Numbered from the stretch's first letter, positions 25,047 to 34,217 are shown. The stretch is DNA of 64,000 bases from Bradyrhizobium sp. JYMT SZCCT0428 (GCF_018131075.1 NZ_JAFCLS010000030.1:50808-114807); one strand, 5' to 3'. The notes: a model not told the origin generated them from the letters alone. Numbers and translations are program-made.

Positions 25047-26609
25047 TTACCCCACCATCCGGTCGCGGCCGGTCCAGAAGCCTGCCTTCAGCACCTTCTT
25101 GTCGACCTTGCCGACGCCGGTCATCGGCAACTCCGTGACGAATTTGATGTGCTTTGGCGCGTGCGCCGAGCCTTTTTTCGCTTTGACGAGGTTGATCAGT
25201 TCATCCTCGCTGGGCCGCGCACCTTCGCGGACCACGACCACCGCGGTGACGGCCTCGCCCCATTTGTCGTCGGGAACGCCGACCACGGCGACCATCGCGA
25301 CATCGGCATGTTGCGACAAGACGTCCTCGACCTCGCGCGGAAAAATGTTGAAGCCGCCGGAGACGATCATGTCCTTCTTGCGGTCGAGGATGAACATATA
25401 GCCGCGCTCGTCCTTGCGAGCGATGTCGCCGGTATGCAGCCAGCCGTTCTTCAGCGTTTCGGCGGTTTGCTCCGGCCGCTTCCAGTATTCGGCCATCACA
25501 TGCGGCGCGCGCACGCATATTTCGCCTGCCTCGCCGGTCGCAACCTCCTGGTCGTTGTCGTCGAGCACCTTGACGTCGCAGGCCGAGATCGGAAATCCGC
25601 AGGACAAAAACAGTTCCGGCGTCCCGGGATCGTGGTCTGCCTTGCGCAGCACCGACACCGGATAGCATTCGGTCTGGCCGTAGAGCTGCGAAAATACCGG
25701 CCCGATCCGCTCGATGCCTTCGACCAGGCGGCTCGGCGACATCGCCGATGCGCCGTAGAGCAGCAATTCGAGTGAGGAGAGGTCGGTCTTGTCGAGCGCG
25801 GGATGATCGAGCATGACGTAGATCATCGTCGGCACGAACAGCGTGAAATTGATGCGTTCGCGCTCGATGGTCTTGAACACGGCCTCGGGATCGAAGCCTT
25901 TCTGCATGTGCACGGTGCCGCCGCGGATCAGGGTCGGCAGCACCTTTGTGCCGGCGACGTGGCTGATCGGCGCCACGGTGAGATAGCTCGGCCGGTCCGG
26001 GATTTCGAAATCGGCCAGGATCGCGCTGGCGAAGCCGCCATACTCGCGGTGGGTGCGCAGCGCGCCCTTGGATTTGCCGGTCGTGCCGCCGGTGTAATTC
26101 AGCGTCGCGATATCGTCCGGCCCGGCGAAGCTGCGTGCCGTGGCGCTGCCTGCGGCCTCGACCGCTTTCAACAGGTCGGCACCGTAAGGGGCGGGGCCGA
26201 GGGTGAAGATCGTCTTCAGGCCGGTGCCTCTGGCTGCGAGTTCGCCGCCGCGATCGCGAAAATTGGCGCCATCAACCACCAGCATCTGCGCTTCGGAATC
26301 CTCCAGCTGAAACAGCTGGTCGTCCAGCGAGCCCAGCGGATGCAGCCAGGTGATCGCGAGCTGCGACAATTGCGCGGCGACGCCGGCGCACCAGGTGTCG
26401 GCGCGGTTGGCGGTGAGAAACGCGACGCGCGTGCCAGGCTTGAAGTTCAATTGCATGAACACGCTTTGGATGCGGCCGATGAGGTCGGTCGCGCCCTGAT
26501 AGGTGATCGATCCGCCCGGCCAGCTGAACGCCGTCCGCTCCGGATACCGTGCCAGCGCGCGCAGCGTCTGTTCGCAAACGGCTGGAAACGCGTAGAGCGG
26601 ATTGCCCAT
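25047..26609 (-). CDS. Acyl-CoA synthetase, AMP-binding family
   Basis: ANL-superfamily ligase of 520 residues that adenylates a carboxylic acid and transfers it to CoA. Motifs: LNYTGGTTGKSKGALRTH, the SQLYGQTE loop, WLHTGDIARKDERGYMFILDRKKDMI and the C-terminal LPMTGVGKVDKKVLK with the catalytic lysine. It resembles fatty- or aromatic-acid ligases, and the substrate is not evident. The start has a GGGAGGA site. It converges on the hybrid kinase gene and is divergent from nitronate monooxygenase copy 2, with 90 bp between starts. Confidence 0.9.
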   Translation of the reverse strand: MGNPLYAFPAVCEQTLRALARYPERTAFSWPGGSITYQGATDLIGRIQSVFMQLNFKPGTRVAFLTANRADTWCAGVAAQLSQLAITWLHPLGSLDDQLFQLEDSEAQMLVVDGANFRDRGGELAARGTGLKTIFTLGPAPYGADLLKAVEAAGSATARSFAGPDDIATLNYTGGTTGKSKGALRTHREYGGFASAILADFEIPDRPSYLTVAPISHVAGTKVLPTLIRGGTVHMQKGFDPEAVFKTIERERINFTLFVPTMIYVMLDHPALDKTDLSSLELLLYGASAMSPSRLVEGIERIGPVFSQLYGQTECYPVSVLRKADHDPGTPELFLSCGFPISACDVKVLDDNDQEVATGEAGEICVRAPHVMAEYWKRPEQTAETLKNGWLHTGDIARKDERGYMFILDRKKDMIVSGGFNIFPREVEDVLSQHADVAMVAVVGVPDDKWGEAVTAVVVVREGARPSEDELINLVKAKKGSAHAPKHIKFVTELPMTGVGKVDKKVLKAGFWTGRDRMVG

Positions 26610-26699
26610 CTTTCATCCTCCCGAACTTTTTGTAATTGGCCTTCGATCGTGCCAATGTTTTTCCAACGCTAGCACAACGACGAACCTGCTCAAGCCACA

Positions 26700-27683
26700 A
26701 TGACGCAATCCATCGATCCGCTCTCGCGATTTCGCGACCGCCTCAGCCTGCCGCTGATCGCGGCGCCGATGTTTCTCGTCTCCGGCGTCGAGCTCGTGGT
26801 CGCCGCATGCCGCAACGGCGTGATCGGCTCGTTTCCGACGGTGAATTGCCGCAGCCCCGAGCAGCTCGATGAATGGCTCGGCGAGATCGAAGGCCGTTTG
26901 CAGCGTCATTCGGACGAGAGCGGCAAGCCCGCGGCGCCGATCTGCCCCAATCTGATCGTCCACCGCTCCAATGCGCGGCTGGAGCAGGACCTTGAAGTGC
27001 TGCGGCGGCACAAGCCCGAGATCGTCATCACCTCGGTCGGATCGCCGGCACAGGTCGCGGCGCCGTTGCATGATGCCGGTGCGCTCGTCTTCGCCGATGT
27101 CGCCAGCATCCGCCACGCCGAACGCGCGGTCGCTGCCGGCGCCGACGGGCTGGTGCTGCTCACGGCGGGCGCGGGCGGCCAGACCGGCTGGCTCAACCCG
27201 TTCGTGTTCGTGCGCGCGGTACGCGGCTTCTTCGACGGGCCGCTGGTGCTTGCCGGCGGCATCAGCGACGGCCACGCCTTGCGCGCGGCGCAGGCGCTCG
27301 GCTGCGACCTCGCCTACATGGGCACCAGGTTCATCGCCACGCGCGAGAGCATGGCGGATCCGAGATACAAGGAGATGCTGGTGGCGAGCAGCGCCGACGA
27401 TATTCTGCTGACCACGGCTTTCACGGGATTGCAGACCAACATGCTGCGGCCGTCGATCGAGGCTGCCGGCCTCGATCCCGACGACCTGCCGGCGCGTGGC
27501 GCCATCGATATCGGCAAGGACATCGACATCGGCGCGCGCGAAAGCCGCCCCAAGCGCTGGAAAGACATCTGGAGCGCCGGCCATTCCACCTCGGGGGTGA
27601 CGGAAGTGCTTGGCGTCGATGAACTCGTGGCACAGACGCTTGCGGAGTACCGCGCTGCGACGGCGAAAATTCAGATCACCTAA
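26700..27683 (+). CDS. Nitronate monooxygenase-family protein, copy 2
   Basis: 327-residue FMN barrel protein, paralogous to the product at 13636. Shared signatures are LIAAPMFLVSGVELVVAACRNG, IGSFPTVNCRSPEQLDEWL, LIVHRSNARLEQDLEVL, GADGLVLLTAGAGGQTGW and LAGGISDGHALRAAQALGCDLAYMG. In the GAGG motif this copy has GGQ where copy 1 has GGH, so a residue that may act as catalytic base is replaced. It is divergent from the acyl-CoA synthetase gene, and its stop overlaps the convergent gene at 27680 by four bases. Confidence 0.9.
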   Translation: MTQSIDPLSRFRDRLSLPLIAAPMFLVSGVELVVAACRNGVIGSFPTVNCRSPEQLDEWLGEIEGRLQRHSDESGKPAAPICPNLIVHRSNARLEQDLEVLRRHKPEIVITSVGSPAQVAAPLHDAGALVFADVASIRHAERAVAAGADGLVLLTAGAGGQTGWLNPFVFVRAVRGFFDGPLVLAGGISDGHALRAAQALGCDLAYMGTRFIATRESMADPRYKEMLVASSADDILLTTAFTGLQTNMLRPSIEAAGLDPDDLPARGAIDIGKDIDIGARESRPKRWKDIWSAGHSTSGVTEVLGVDELVAQTLAEYRAATAKIQIT

Positions 27684-28336
27684 TTCGCCACAAAATACCA
27701 ATTCTTGTCGTAGTGAACGAGCTGGCTCGGCGGCTTGTCGTCGAACTCGAAGAAGTCCTTGGGATCGCTGCCCGGCGGCACGTGCAGGAAGCCGGTGAAA
27801 TAGTGTTTTAGGCCGCGCGAGGTCAGGAACAGCACGTAGGTGCCGTCTTTGGCCGTGTCGACGACGATGTCGTTTCCGCCGGCGGAAACGTTGGGCTCGG
27901 TTGCGCCCAGCGCGATCATGGATTTGTTGTAGGGGACGTTCGGCTTGAGCTCGCCGGTCTCGACGCGGGCCACGATCCGTTCGCGGTCGGCGCGGTGCCA
28001 GTGGAAATTCCGTTGCAGCGCGACCTTCTGCAGCGGCGCGTAGACCAGCAGCGCCAGCGTCGCCGCGCACATCAGGAACGGGATCGCGAATCTTGCGCCG
28101 CCCCGTGGGATGCGAAGCAGCAGCGTCGCCGTCCAGAGGCAGCAGCCGAAGAACATCAGCGCCGTCAGCGGCAGGATGCCGAGCAGCACAAGGGCGGACG
28201 GCCACTCGGCCATCGACAATTCGAAGGTCGCGAGCAGCAGCGTGCCGATCGAAATGCCCGCGGCCGCCAGCAGCGCTGATCGGACCGACGGCTTGGCCGC
28301 GGCGGTCGTCGTTTCAGGTATCGCGTCCGTCATCAA
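27680..28336 (-). CDS. Membrane protein of unknown function
   Basis: 218 residues with three hydrophobic segments in the first 120 (ALLAAAGISIGTLLLATFEL, ALVLLGILPLTALMFFGCCLW, FAIPFLMCAATLALLVYAP). A soluble C-terminal half with IVVDTAKDGTYVLFLTSRGLKHYFTGFLHVPP and FFEFDDKPPSQLVHYDKNWYF follows, probably on the periplasmic face. No known domain is recognised. A full CtrA-type box lies 29-44 bp upstream of its start, suggesting cell-cycle control. Confidence 0.78.
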   Translation of the reverse strand: MMTDAIPETTTAAAKPSVRSALLAAAGISIGTLLLATFELSMAEWPSALVLLGILPLTALMFFGCCLWTATLLLRIPRGGARFAIPFLMCAATLALLVYAPLQKVALQRNFHWHRADRERIVARVETGELKPNVPYNKSMIALGATEPNVSAGGNDIVVDTAKDGTYVLFLTSRGLKHYFTGFLHVPPGSDPKDFFEFDDKPPSQLVHYDKNWYFVAN

Positions 28337-28364
28337 AGGGCCGTTCTCGCCGCCGTTTCGCCCT

Positions 28365-28380
28365 TTAACGGGCCGTTAAC
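28365..28380. promoter_or_regulatory. CtrA-type box between divergent genes
   Basis: TTAA-CGGGCCG-TTAAC, an exact match to TTAA-N7-TTAAC. It lies in the 120-bp gap between the membrane-protein gene (start 28336, minus) and the 81-residue gene (start 28457, plus), so it could serve either one. Confidence 0.68.
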
Positions 28381-28456
28381 CAAATCCGCCCCAACAATAG
28401 AACCACAGGATAGCCGGCCGCCACGGCCGGGCGGTCCGCAAATAAGGGGGCGCAAG

Positions 28457-28702
28457 ATGGATTTCGATCAGTTTTATGCCAAAACCCCGGCCACCATCGA
28501 CGAAATCAGGTGGCGGGTGACCCGCGCGCTGGACCGGCATCCGCTCTGCCGCAACGTCGAATTCGACATCGTCAGCATGCCCCGCACCGGCAAAAGCAAC
28601 TGGACCATCAGCCTGCGCTCGGTCGCCCCCGATGCACTCTGGGAGGCCTCCGATATCGTCGCCGACATCCAGGAAGCCTACGATCTGGCCGCTGCGGCCT
28701 GA
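28457..28702 (+). CDS. Small conserved-looking protein of unknown function
   Basis: 81 residues, acidic, without signal peptide or membrane segment. Sequence features include FDQFYAKTPATIDEIRWRV, a CRNVEFDIVSMPRTGKSNWTISL strand-rich centre and a helical VADIQEAYDLAAA end. Start follows GGGGGCGCAAG. No family is recognised. Codon use is like the neighbouring genes, which supports it being real. Confidence 0.68.
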   Translation: MDFDQFYAKTPATIDEIRWRVTRALDRHPLCRNVEFDIVSMPRTGKSNWTISLRSVAPDALWEASDIVADIQEAYDLAAAA

Positions 28703-28806
28703 TTTCTTGCCGATTCGGCGCGATTCTCGCACTTTTCCGGGGGCACTAACCCCTTGAGCGGCATGGTAAAGCCTTAATTACCGTCCAGCTTTCGGGCATC
28801 CTCGGT

Positions 28807-28867
28807 AGCGTTTTCGAGCGAGGTGGATACCGGTTCGCGTCAAGAAACGCGTCAAAAACAAAAAGAC
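28807..28867. repeat. Dispersed ~58-bp repeat, copy 2
   Basis: AGCGTTTTCGAGCGAGGTGG... to ...CAAAAACAAAAAGAC, differing from the copy at 3617-3674 by a few substitutions and small indels. It ends 29 bp before the next gene start, so it lies in that gene's leader or promoter region. Confidence 0.75.
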
Positions 28868-28896
28868 TGGAGCCGACAGGCTCCGGGATCGGCGGA

Positions 28897-29580
28897 ATGG
28901 AGACGTTGTTGACCAAAGTCATTACGATCGTTGCGTTGACCTGTTCTCTCGTGGTCGCCGCCGCCGCCACCGCAATTCTCGGCCGCGATAGCCTGTTCGG
29001 TGCGCAGTACGAACTGGCCTCCGCACCGGCTGCGGTCCAAACTCCGGTCTCGAACAAGGAAAGCAAGAAGGACAAGCTCGCCATTGCGACGATGGCGCTG
29101 GCCGCGTTTGAACCGCCGCAGGCTGCGCCCGTGCTGAGCGAGCCGCTGCGCCAAGCCTATGCTTCGACCGCGCCGGCCGATCTTGGAATTCCGAAAGTCG
29201 CCGCACCCGCCCTGGCGCCTGCCGCCGCGCCGCCCAAGCCCAAAGCCGCCGCCAAGCCGGCCCCGCAGAAGAATTACGCGCTGCTCAGCGACATCCAGAT
29301 CGCCGGGATCAAGGAGCGCCTCAAGCTTTCCGCCTCGCAGGAATCCTACTGGCCGCCGGTGGAGACCGCTTTGAAGGCTGTCGCCCGCAAGATCCACGCA
29401 AAGCGTCAGGCCGATCCCAATGCGGCGGGTGGCATTCCGATCGATCCCGAAGCGGAAGAAGTCCAGCAGCTGAAATCGGCGGCGATGCCGTTGTTGTTCC
29501 AGTTGCGCGAAGACCAGAAGAGCGAAGTGCGCTCGCTCGCCCGCATCATCGGGCTCGAAAAAGTAGCCTCCATGATCTGA
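28897..29580 (+). CDS. Envelope protein with Ala/Pro linker, Spy/LTXXQ-like C-terminus
   Basis: 227 residues with an N-terminal signal-anchor (TLLTKVITIVALTCSLVVAAAATAIL), an Ala/Pro/Lys linker (PALAPAAAPPKPKAAAKPAP) and a helical C-terminal half (LSDIQIAGIKERLKLSASQESYWPPVETALKAVARKI). The last part resembles helical periplasmic LTXXQ/Spy-type domains, which act as stress-related chaperones; this is a weak likeness. Followed at 114 bp by another N-anchored protein. Confidence 0.72.
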   Translation: METLLTKVITIVALTCSLVVAAAATAILGRDSLFGAQYELASAPAAVQTPVSNKESKKDKLAIATMALAAFEPPQAAPVLSEPLRQAYASTAPADLGIPKVAAPALAPAAAPPKPKAAAKPAPQKNYALLSDIQIAGIKERLKLSASQESYWPPVETALKAVARKIHAKRQADPNAAGGIPIDPEAEEVQQLKSAAMPLLFQLREDQKSEVRSLARIIGLEKVASMI

Positions 29581-29693
29581 GCGATTGCGGCGGCCGCAGC
29601 GCACGCCGCCGGTTCCACCGTTTCCACATTTTCCCGTATCGGAACATCGGTCCTACCCGCGCGTTTTCCCGCGTGGATTAAGGAGCCGAGCCA

Positions 29694-30353
29694 ATGCGCA
29701 TTTCGACGGCATATTTCGCAGGCGTGGGAACCGTGGTCGCGGCTGTTGTCGTGGGCCTTGGCGGCGGCATGTTGATTTCGAACATCGTCAGCCCGCATGC
29801 GCCCAAGATCGAAACGAGCAAGCTTGAGCTGCGGATGTCGGAGAAGCCGATCCCGGTGAAGGCTTCGTCGGAACCGGCACCGAACGTGGCGGCGGTCGCA
29901 CCGAATGTAGCGCAGACCCAGCCGCAGAACGAACCCGTCACGACGACCTCGACGCAAGCACAGCCCGCTGGAGCCGCAGCCAGCACGCCCGCAGCGTCAC
30001 CGCAACCGACGACCGCGGCACCCGTGACGCAGGCGGCAACGTCTGAAAAGACAAACCCTGAACCGGTCAAAACGCCCGAAGCCGCTTTTGCCAAAACGCG
30101 CGATAGCGATATCAGGGCGCGCGACATCGCCGACGTGAAGTCACGCGACGCCGATATCAGGCGAGAGGCAAGACGCGCCGCCGAGGAGAAGCGCAAGGCC
30201 GAGCGTCGTGAGCACTGGGTTGAACGACGCCGGCCGCGGCAGGATCAGGAGCTTCGCGAGGTCGAGGAGAAGGTCCGCGAAGAGACCGAGCCGCGGCAGG
30301 TCTTTGCGACCGAGCCGGTGACGCCACGGGTCAGATTGTTCGATCTGGACTGA
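29694..30353 (+). CDS. N-anchored protein with low-complexity and charged coiled region
   Basis: 219 residues: one N-terminal membrane segment (GVGTVVAAVVVGLGGGMLIS), a long Ala/Pro/Thr/Gln-rich region (residues about 60-130), then a strongly charged stretch (DIRREARRAAEEKRKAERREHW, REVEEKVREETE) likely to form a helix or coiled coil. No enzyme domain is visible. It may be a structural or wall-spanning envelope protein. Start follows AAGGAGCC. Confidence 0.7.
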   Translation: MRISTAYFAGVGTVVAAVVVGLGGGMLISNIVSPHAPKIETSKLELRMSEKPIPVKASSEPAPNVAAVAPNVAQTQPQNEPVTTTSTQAQPAGAAASTPAASPQPTTAAPVTQAATSEKTNPEPVKTPEAAFAKTRDSDIRARDIADVKSRDADIRREARRAAEEKRKAERREHWVERRRPRQDQELREVEEKVREETEPRQVFATEPVTPRVRLFDLD

Positions 30354-30387
30354 TCGATCCACGACCTGACGATCCAGATCGCAACAG

Positions 30388-30642
30388 CTATCCGCCGCGC
30401 GATTCCACCACCTTGCGACAGGGGTCGGAGAGTTTCGACTTGTTGTCGCGCAGGCAGGCGTTCATCTGCGGCGGCTTGCCGATATGCTCGGCGCAGAATT
30501 TCCCGGCATCGGAACGGCAAGCCATCTGCTCTTCGCGGCTCGGCCCGGATTGGGCTGAGGCCAGCCCACTGCCCGCGAACAGAAAGATCAGCGAGACGAG
30601 GGCGGTTGCGGCAGGCGTGGATTTCTGAACTGGCTTTTTCAT
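30388..30642 (-). CDS. Small secreted protein with cysteine-rich repeat
   Basis: 84 residues: signal peptide (ALVSLIFLFAGSGLASA) and a mature part with CRSDAGKFCAEH and CLRDNKSKLSDPC. The spacing C-x3-D-x3-C ... C-L-x2-N-x3-L-x3-C matches the Cys-rich repeat found in Golgi GLG1-type proteins and in many small rhizobial secreted proteins. Function unknown. Convergent with the gene at 29694. Confidence 0.75.
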   Translation of the reverse strand: MKKPVQKSTPAATALVSLIFLFAGSGLASAQSGPSREEQMACRSDAGKFCAEHIGKPPQMNACLRDNKSKLSDPCRKVVESRGG

Positions 30643-30882
30643 GGATCACCTGGCTGGGGCGTTGACGGGTTGAACGAGCGTTCGCGGAAACTCGTCGAGG
30701 CTGGCTGCGCGGTCCATGCCATGTTCATGGCAGCGAAAATTCCCCTGTAACCGCCCCGCGACATCGACACACCATCTTCATGGGATGTTGCCGCATGCCG
30801 GTCTGGCCCAAGTACCTCTCCACGTCGGCTGCGGTGACCGGTCGGTCCATTGCAGGCTGCACGGCAAATCAGGAGAGGTTAC

Positions 30883-31164
30883 ATGTTGAGGAATTCTGGA
30901 TGGCTGCGCGCCGGTCTGACCGTGGCGGCGCTTTCGACCGTGGCAGCGCTTTCGCTTCATGCCGGCTCGGCCCAGGCGGCGGTGGTCTATTGCAAGACGG
31001 CCGGCGTGCCGCAGGGCTGCGTGGTGCGGCCGACGCCGGTGGCCGCGGTAGCGGTTGCCACACCCCGCGTCGGCGTCGTTGGCGTCGGCGCGCGCGGCGT
31101 CGGTGTCCGCCCCGGAACAGCGTGGAATCGTGGCGGCCCGGTCAACCGCGTCGGGCGGCGGTGA
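30883..31164 (+). CDS. Small secreted Gly/Val-rich protein
   Basis: 93 residues with a signal peptide (AALSTVAALSLHAGSAQA) and a short mature part containing one Cys pair (YCKTAGVPQGC) and a Val/Gly-rich repeat-like end (VGVVGVGARGVGVRPG). The ATG at 30883 has an AGGAGAGG ribosome site; the longer frame upstream lacks one. No known function. Confidence 0.72.
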   Translation: MLRNSGWLRAGLTVAALSTVAALSLHAGSAQAAVVYCKTAGVPQGCVVRPTPVAAVAVATPRVGVVGVGARGVGVRPGTAWNRGGPVNRVGRR

Positions 31165-31181
31165 GCGACGACGGCGCTCTT

Positions 31182-31321
31182 GTCTTACCTCGCCCCGCTT
31201 GCGGGGAGAGGTCGGATTGCGCAGCAATCCGGGTGAGGGGGTACAGGTCTATCGATAGATCGAAATGGAGGAGAGGCCCCTCACCCCAACCCTCTCCCCG
31301 CAAGAGCGGGGCGAGGGAGAA
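31182..31321. repeat. Large palindromic intergenic repeat
   Basis: About 140 bp that folds back on itself. CTCGCCCCGCTTGCGGGGAGAGG at the left answers CCTCTCCCCGCAAGAGCGGGGCGAG at the right, with inner GGTGAGGGG/CCCCTCACC and a TCTATCGATAGA centre. It fills most of the space between the small secreted gene (+) and the histidine kinase (-), which converge here, so it may also stop transcription from both sides. Confidence 0.78.
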
Positions 31322-31325
31322 CCAT

Positions 31326-33257
31326 TCAACCACTCGCCTCGCTGTCGGGAAAGCGGTGCGGCAAGGTCAGCCGCACCTGCGTTCCGCCGGCGCCGGATGT
31401 CAAATCCAGCCCGGCGCCGCAGCGGACGGCGCGGCTTTGCATATTGCGCAGGCCGCGTCCCGCTTTGGTGCCCTCGGCTGGCGCGTCGCCATCAGCGGCT
31501 AGCGCAAAACCCTTGCCGTCGTCCGCAATCGTGATGCAGCCCTGCTCAAGGCCGTTTACGTCGCCCAAGGTCCCGATGCTGACCGTGATGCGGCGCGCGC
31601 CGGCGTGCTTGACCGCATTGGTCAGCGCTTCGTCCAGCAGCCGCATGATCTGGATCACATGCCAGGGACGCAATTCCGGATGTACCGGCAGGCCCGGCGG
31701 CGTTATCAGCCAATCGAGCTCGATGTCGTGCGGGCGCAACTGCGCCATCGCGCGCTCGCGCCACGATCCCAGCGCCAGCATCAGGTCGCCGCCGATGTCA
31801 TCCATGGAGTCGATGACAAGCCGCAGATCCTTCAGCGCCGCCCGCGCGGCATCGCCGATACCAGCGCTCGCATCATTGCCGCGTTCGCTGAGCGCCACGA
31901 TGCTGACGAGCTGGCCTCCGAGGCCATCGTGCAGGTCGCGCATCAGCCGGGTGCGCTCGCGGGCCAATGCCGCGGCGCGCGCGCGTTCTTCCTCGCGGGC
32001 GAAACTGGCCTTCAATTTGTCTTCGGCCTCGCGGACCTGGGTGACGAGCCGGCCGGCAAAACTGTCGACCTGGTTGAGCGCGCGCGCGAACCGCCAGGTC
32101 AGCGCCGCGCCGATCGCCACCAGCATCGCCGAATAGGACAAGCGCGAGAAGAAGATGCGCCGGTCAGGGACGATCTGCAGCACGGAGAGCATGTCGTGAA
32201 CCCAGCTGGTCAAAACGATGGTGACCGCGCAGCCCAGGAGGATGCTGGCGGCGTCCTGCCGCCGCAGCACCGCATTCCCCGATATCAGCGCCATCATCAC
32301 GAGACAAAGCCCGACCGTCGGCGTGCCGATGAACAGATACAGCGACCGGACCGAGGCCTGGCCGCCGATCAGGCCGGCAACGACAAGGATCACGCTGGGT
32401 GCGAAGATGATGAGGCCCCAGCGCGGCCATTTGCGGCCAAAGAACAGAATGCCAAAGGCCAGAACAAGCCCGCTCTCGAGCGGCGCGGAAGCGATCGCGA
32501 TGGAATTGAGCGTGGCGTAGCGGTGTTCGTCGAGCGGGGTCGACAGGAATGCCTGCAGGACGCCGACCGCCATCGCCGCCGCCAGCATGCCGTAAGCCGG
32601 TTCATGCCGTCGCATCACCCACATGATGGTCAGAATGACCGCGAGGATCGCCTGCCAGGCCGAAAACACCACCGGCAACGTGACGAACAGCAGCGCCCGC
32701 CGGTCGTAATAGGGACGAACGACATCGTCAGGTCCAACGTAGGGCGTGTCGAGAAACGCCGAGATCGGGCCCCACACCAGCACGCGAATGGTGAGTTCGT
32801 TCGAACCGCCATGCAGCAGCGCTGACGGAATCACGGCGATCTGCGGCGTGGAGCGGTCAGGCCGGTTGGCGACCGGATCGCGCCTGGTGTCCAGCACCAC
32901 GACGCCGTTGACGGCGACTTCGGCGGCATTGGTGAAGCGCGGCAGGTAGATCGACCAGGCGCGCGGCGGTTGCTCGGCCGGAAATGTGAACCGGCCGGAA
33001 TAGGTTGGCTGATCGTCGGCAGGCGACCGCGCGCTGGCGAAGTGCGGCGACGTGACGGACCGCTCGGTGTCGCCTTGCCTCAGCCTGAACTCGGTCACGG
33101 CATATTTTTCAGGCGGCGCGGGCAGCGGCTGTCGCAGGATGAAGCCGCAGGCGGCGGCGATCAGCACCTGCAGCAGCACATATTGCAACAGGCGGGAGCT
33201 CTGCAGCCGCCGCCGCACCTCGCCGGGAGGAGCCTCGATTGCGGCGTCCTCGCTCAC
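31326..33257 (-). CDS. NarL-family membrane sensor histidine kinase
   Basis: 643 residues. After one N-terminal membrane segment comes a periplasmic beta-rich sensor (ATYSGRFTF-like region, WSIYLPRFTNAAEVAVNGVVVLDTRRD), then seven or so hydrophobic segments (residues about 190-390) as in 7TM sensory proteins. A coiled linker and a HisKA_3 domain (RTRLMRDLHDGLGGQLVSIVAL, His in DLHDG) follow, then HATPase (DEALTNAVKHAGA, ADDGKGF, GRGLRNMQSRA). It autophosphorylates and signals to the regulator encoded just upstream, with which it overlaps by four bases. Confidence 0.9.
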   Translation of the reverse strand: MSEDAAIEAPPGEVRRRLQSSRLLQYVLLQVLIAAACGFILRQPLPAPPEKYAVTEFRLRQGDTERSVTSPHFASARSPADDQPTYSGRFTFPAEQPPRAWSIYLPRFTNAAEVAVNGVVVLDTRRDPVANRPDRSTPQIAVIPSALLHGGSNELTIRVLVWGPISAFLDTPYVGPDDVVRPYYDRRALLFVTLPVVFSAWQAILAVILTIMWVMRRHEPAYGMLAAAMAVGVLQAFLSTPLDEHRYATLNSIAIASAPLESGLVLAFGILFFGRKWPRWGLIIFAPSVILVVAGLIGGQASVRSLYLFIGTPTVGLCLVMMALISGNAVLRRQDAASILLGCAVTIVLTSWVHDMLSVLQIVPDRRIFFSRLSYSAMLVAIGAALTWRFARALNQVDSFAGRLVTQVREAEDKLKASFAREEERARAAALARERTRLMRDLHDGLGGQLVSIVALSERGNDASAGIGDAARAALKDLRLVIDSMDDIGGDLMLALGSWRERAMAQLRPHDIELDWLITPPGLPVHPELRPWHVIQIMRLLDEALTNAVKHAGARRITVSIGTLGDVNGLEQGCITIADDGKGFALAADGDAPAEGTKAGRGLRNMQSRAVRCGAGLDLTSGAGGTQVRLTLPHRFPDSEASG

Positions 33258-33931
33258 AGCCGGATCAGGCCTTGCTGTACCGCCTCGAACACCGCCTCGC
33301 CCCGGGTGTGCACTTCGAGCTTGCGATAGATGCTCTTGATGTGCCCGGGCACGGTCTGCCGCGACAGGCCGAGATGGCCCGCGATCTCGGCGTAGCTGAA
33401 GCCCTTGGCGATGCCCCAGAGGATATCGATCTCGCGCGGGGTCAATTTGGCGGTGTTGAGCGGCGGGCCGGGCGGCGGCTCCGGATTGTTCTGGGTCCGG
33501 CGCACGATGAAACGCGCGATCGAGGCCGAGATCGGCGAATGCCCGGCCACGAGGTCGCGGACGGTGGCCGCGATGTCGGTCGGAAACGCGTCCTTGAGCA
33601 AATAGCCGGTGGCGCCGACGGTGATCGCCGAGATCACGCTCTCCTCGTCACCGAGGATCGAGATCACCATGATTTCGGTGTCGGGAAAGCGCTGGCGCGT
33701 CTCGCGGATCAGATCGATGCCGTGCCCGTCAGGCAATTGCAGATCGGTCAGCAGCACCTTCGGCGCACCGTGCGCCAGGCCGGCCTTGGCCTCGGCCAGC
33801 GTCGCCGCCGCGCGCACCTGATAGCCGGCCCTGGTCAGCGCATCCTGCAGCCGCCACAACGTCGGCGCGTCGTCTTCGACCAGCAAAACGGAAATGGCCT
33901 GCGAAAGCGGTTCATCGCTCAACGGCGTCAT
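33254..33931 (-). CDS. LuxR/NarL-type response regulator
   Basis: 225 residues. The receiver domain has LLVEDDAPT, the phospho-Asp in VLLTDLQLPDGHG, and the Lys in GYLLKDA. The C-terminal LuxR helix-turn-helix reads LTPREIDILWGIAKGFSYAEIAGHLGLSRQTVPGHIKSIYRKL (the scanning helix has VPGHI where VKxHI is usual). It is the first gene of the operon with the kinase and presumably regulates unknown targets. Confidence 0.93.
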   Translation of the reverse strand: MTPLSDEPLSQAISVLLVEDDAPTLWRLQDALTRAGYQVRAAATLAEAKAGLAHGAPKVLLTDLQLPDGHGIDLIRETRQRFPDTEIMVISILGDEESVISAITVGATGYLLKDAFPTDIAATVRDLVAGHSPISASIARFIVRRTQNNPEPPPGPPLNTAKLTPREIDILWGIAKGFSYAEIAGHLGLSRQTVPGHIKSIYRKLEVHTRGEAVFEAVQQGLIRL

Positions 33932-34217
33932 GGAATTGGCTCCGGCCGCCTGTCCCCGCGCGGCCCTGCGCGAGTTTAACCGTTCGACGGCGTTTTGGGA
34001 CAGCCATGTTTATGGGGGAGGTTTGACGGAAGGGAAAGCCTGCGCCGCGACGCCGACACCTCGGTAGAGATGTCGACGGCTGCGGCCATACGTCCATCCC
34101 CGGTCCAACTCATTGTTTGACGGCCTGTAAAACCTGAGATTGTATGAGGGCCGCGCGGTCAATGGAATTGCGTTGTCGGGACCCGTATCTGACACGCTGG
34201 CTTTCGGAGGAAGAACA

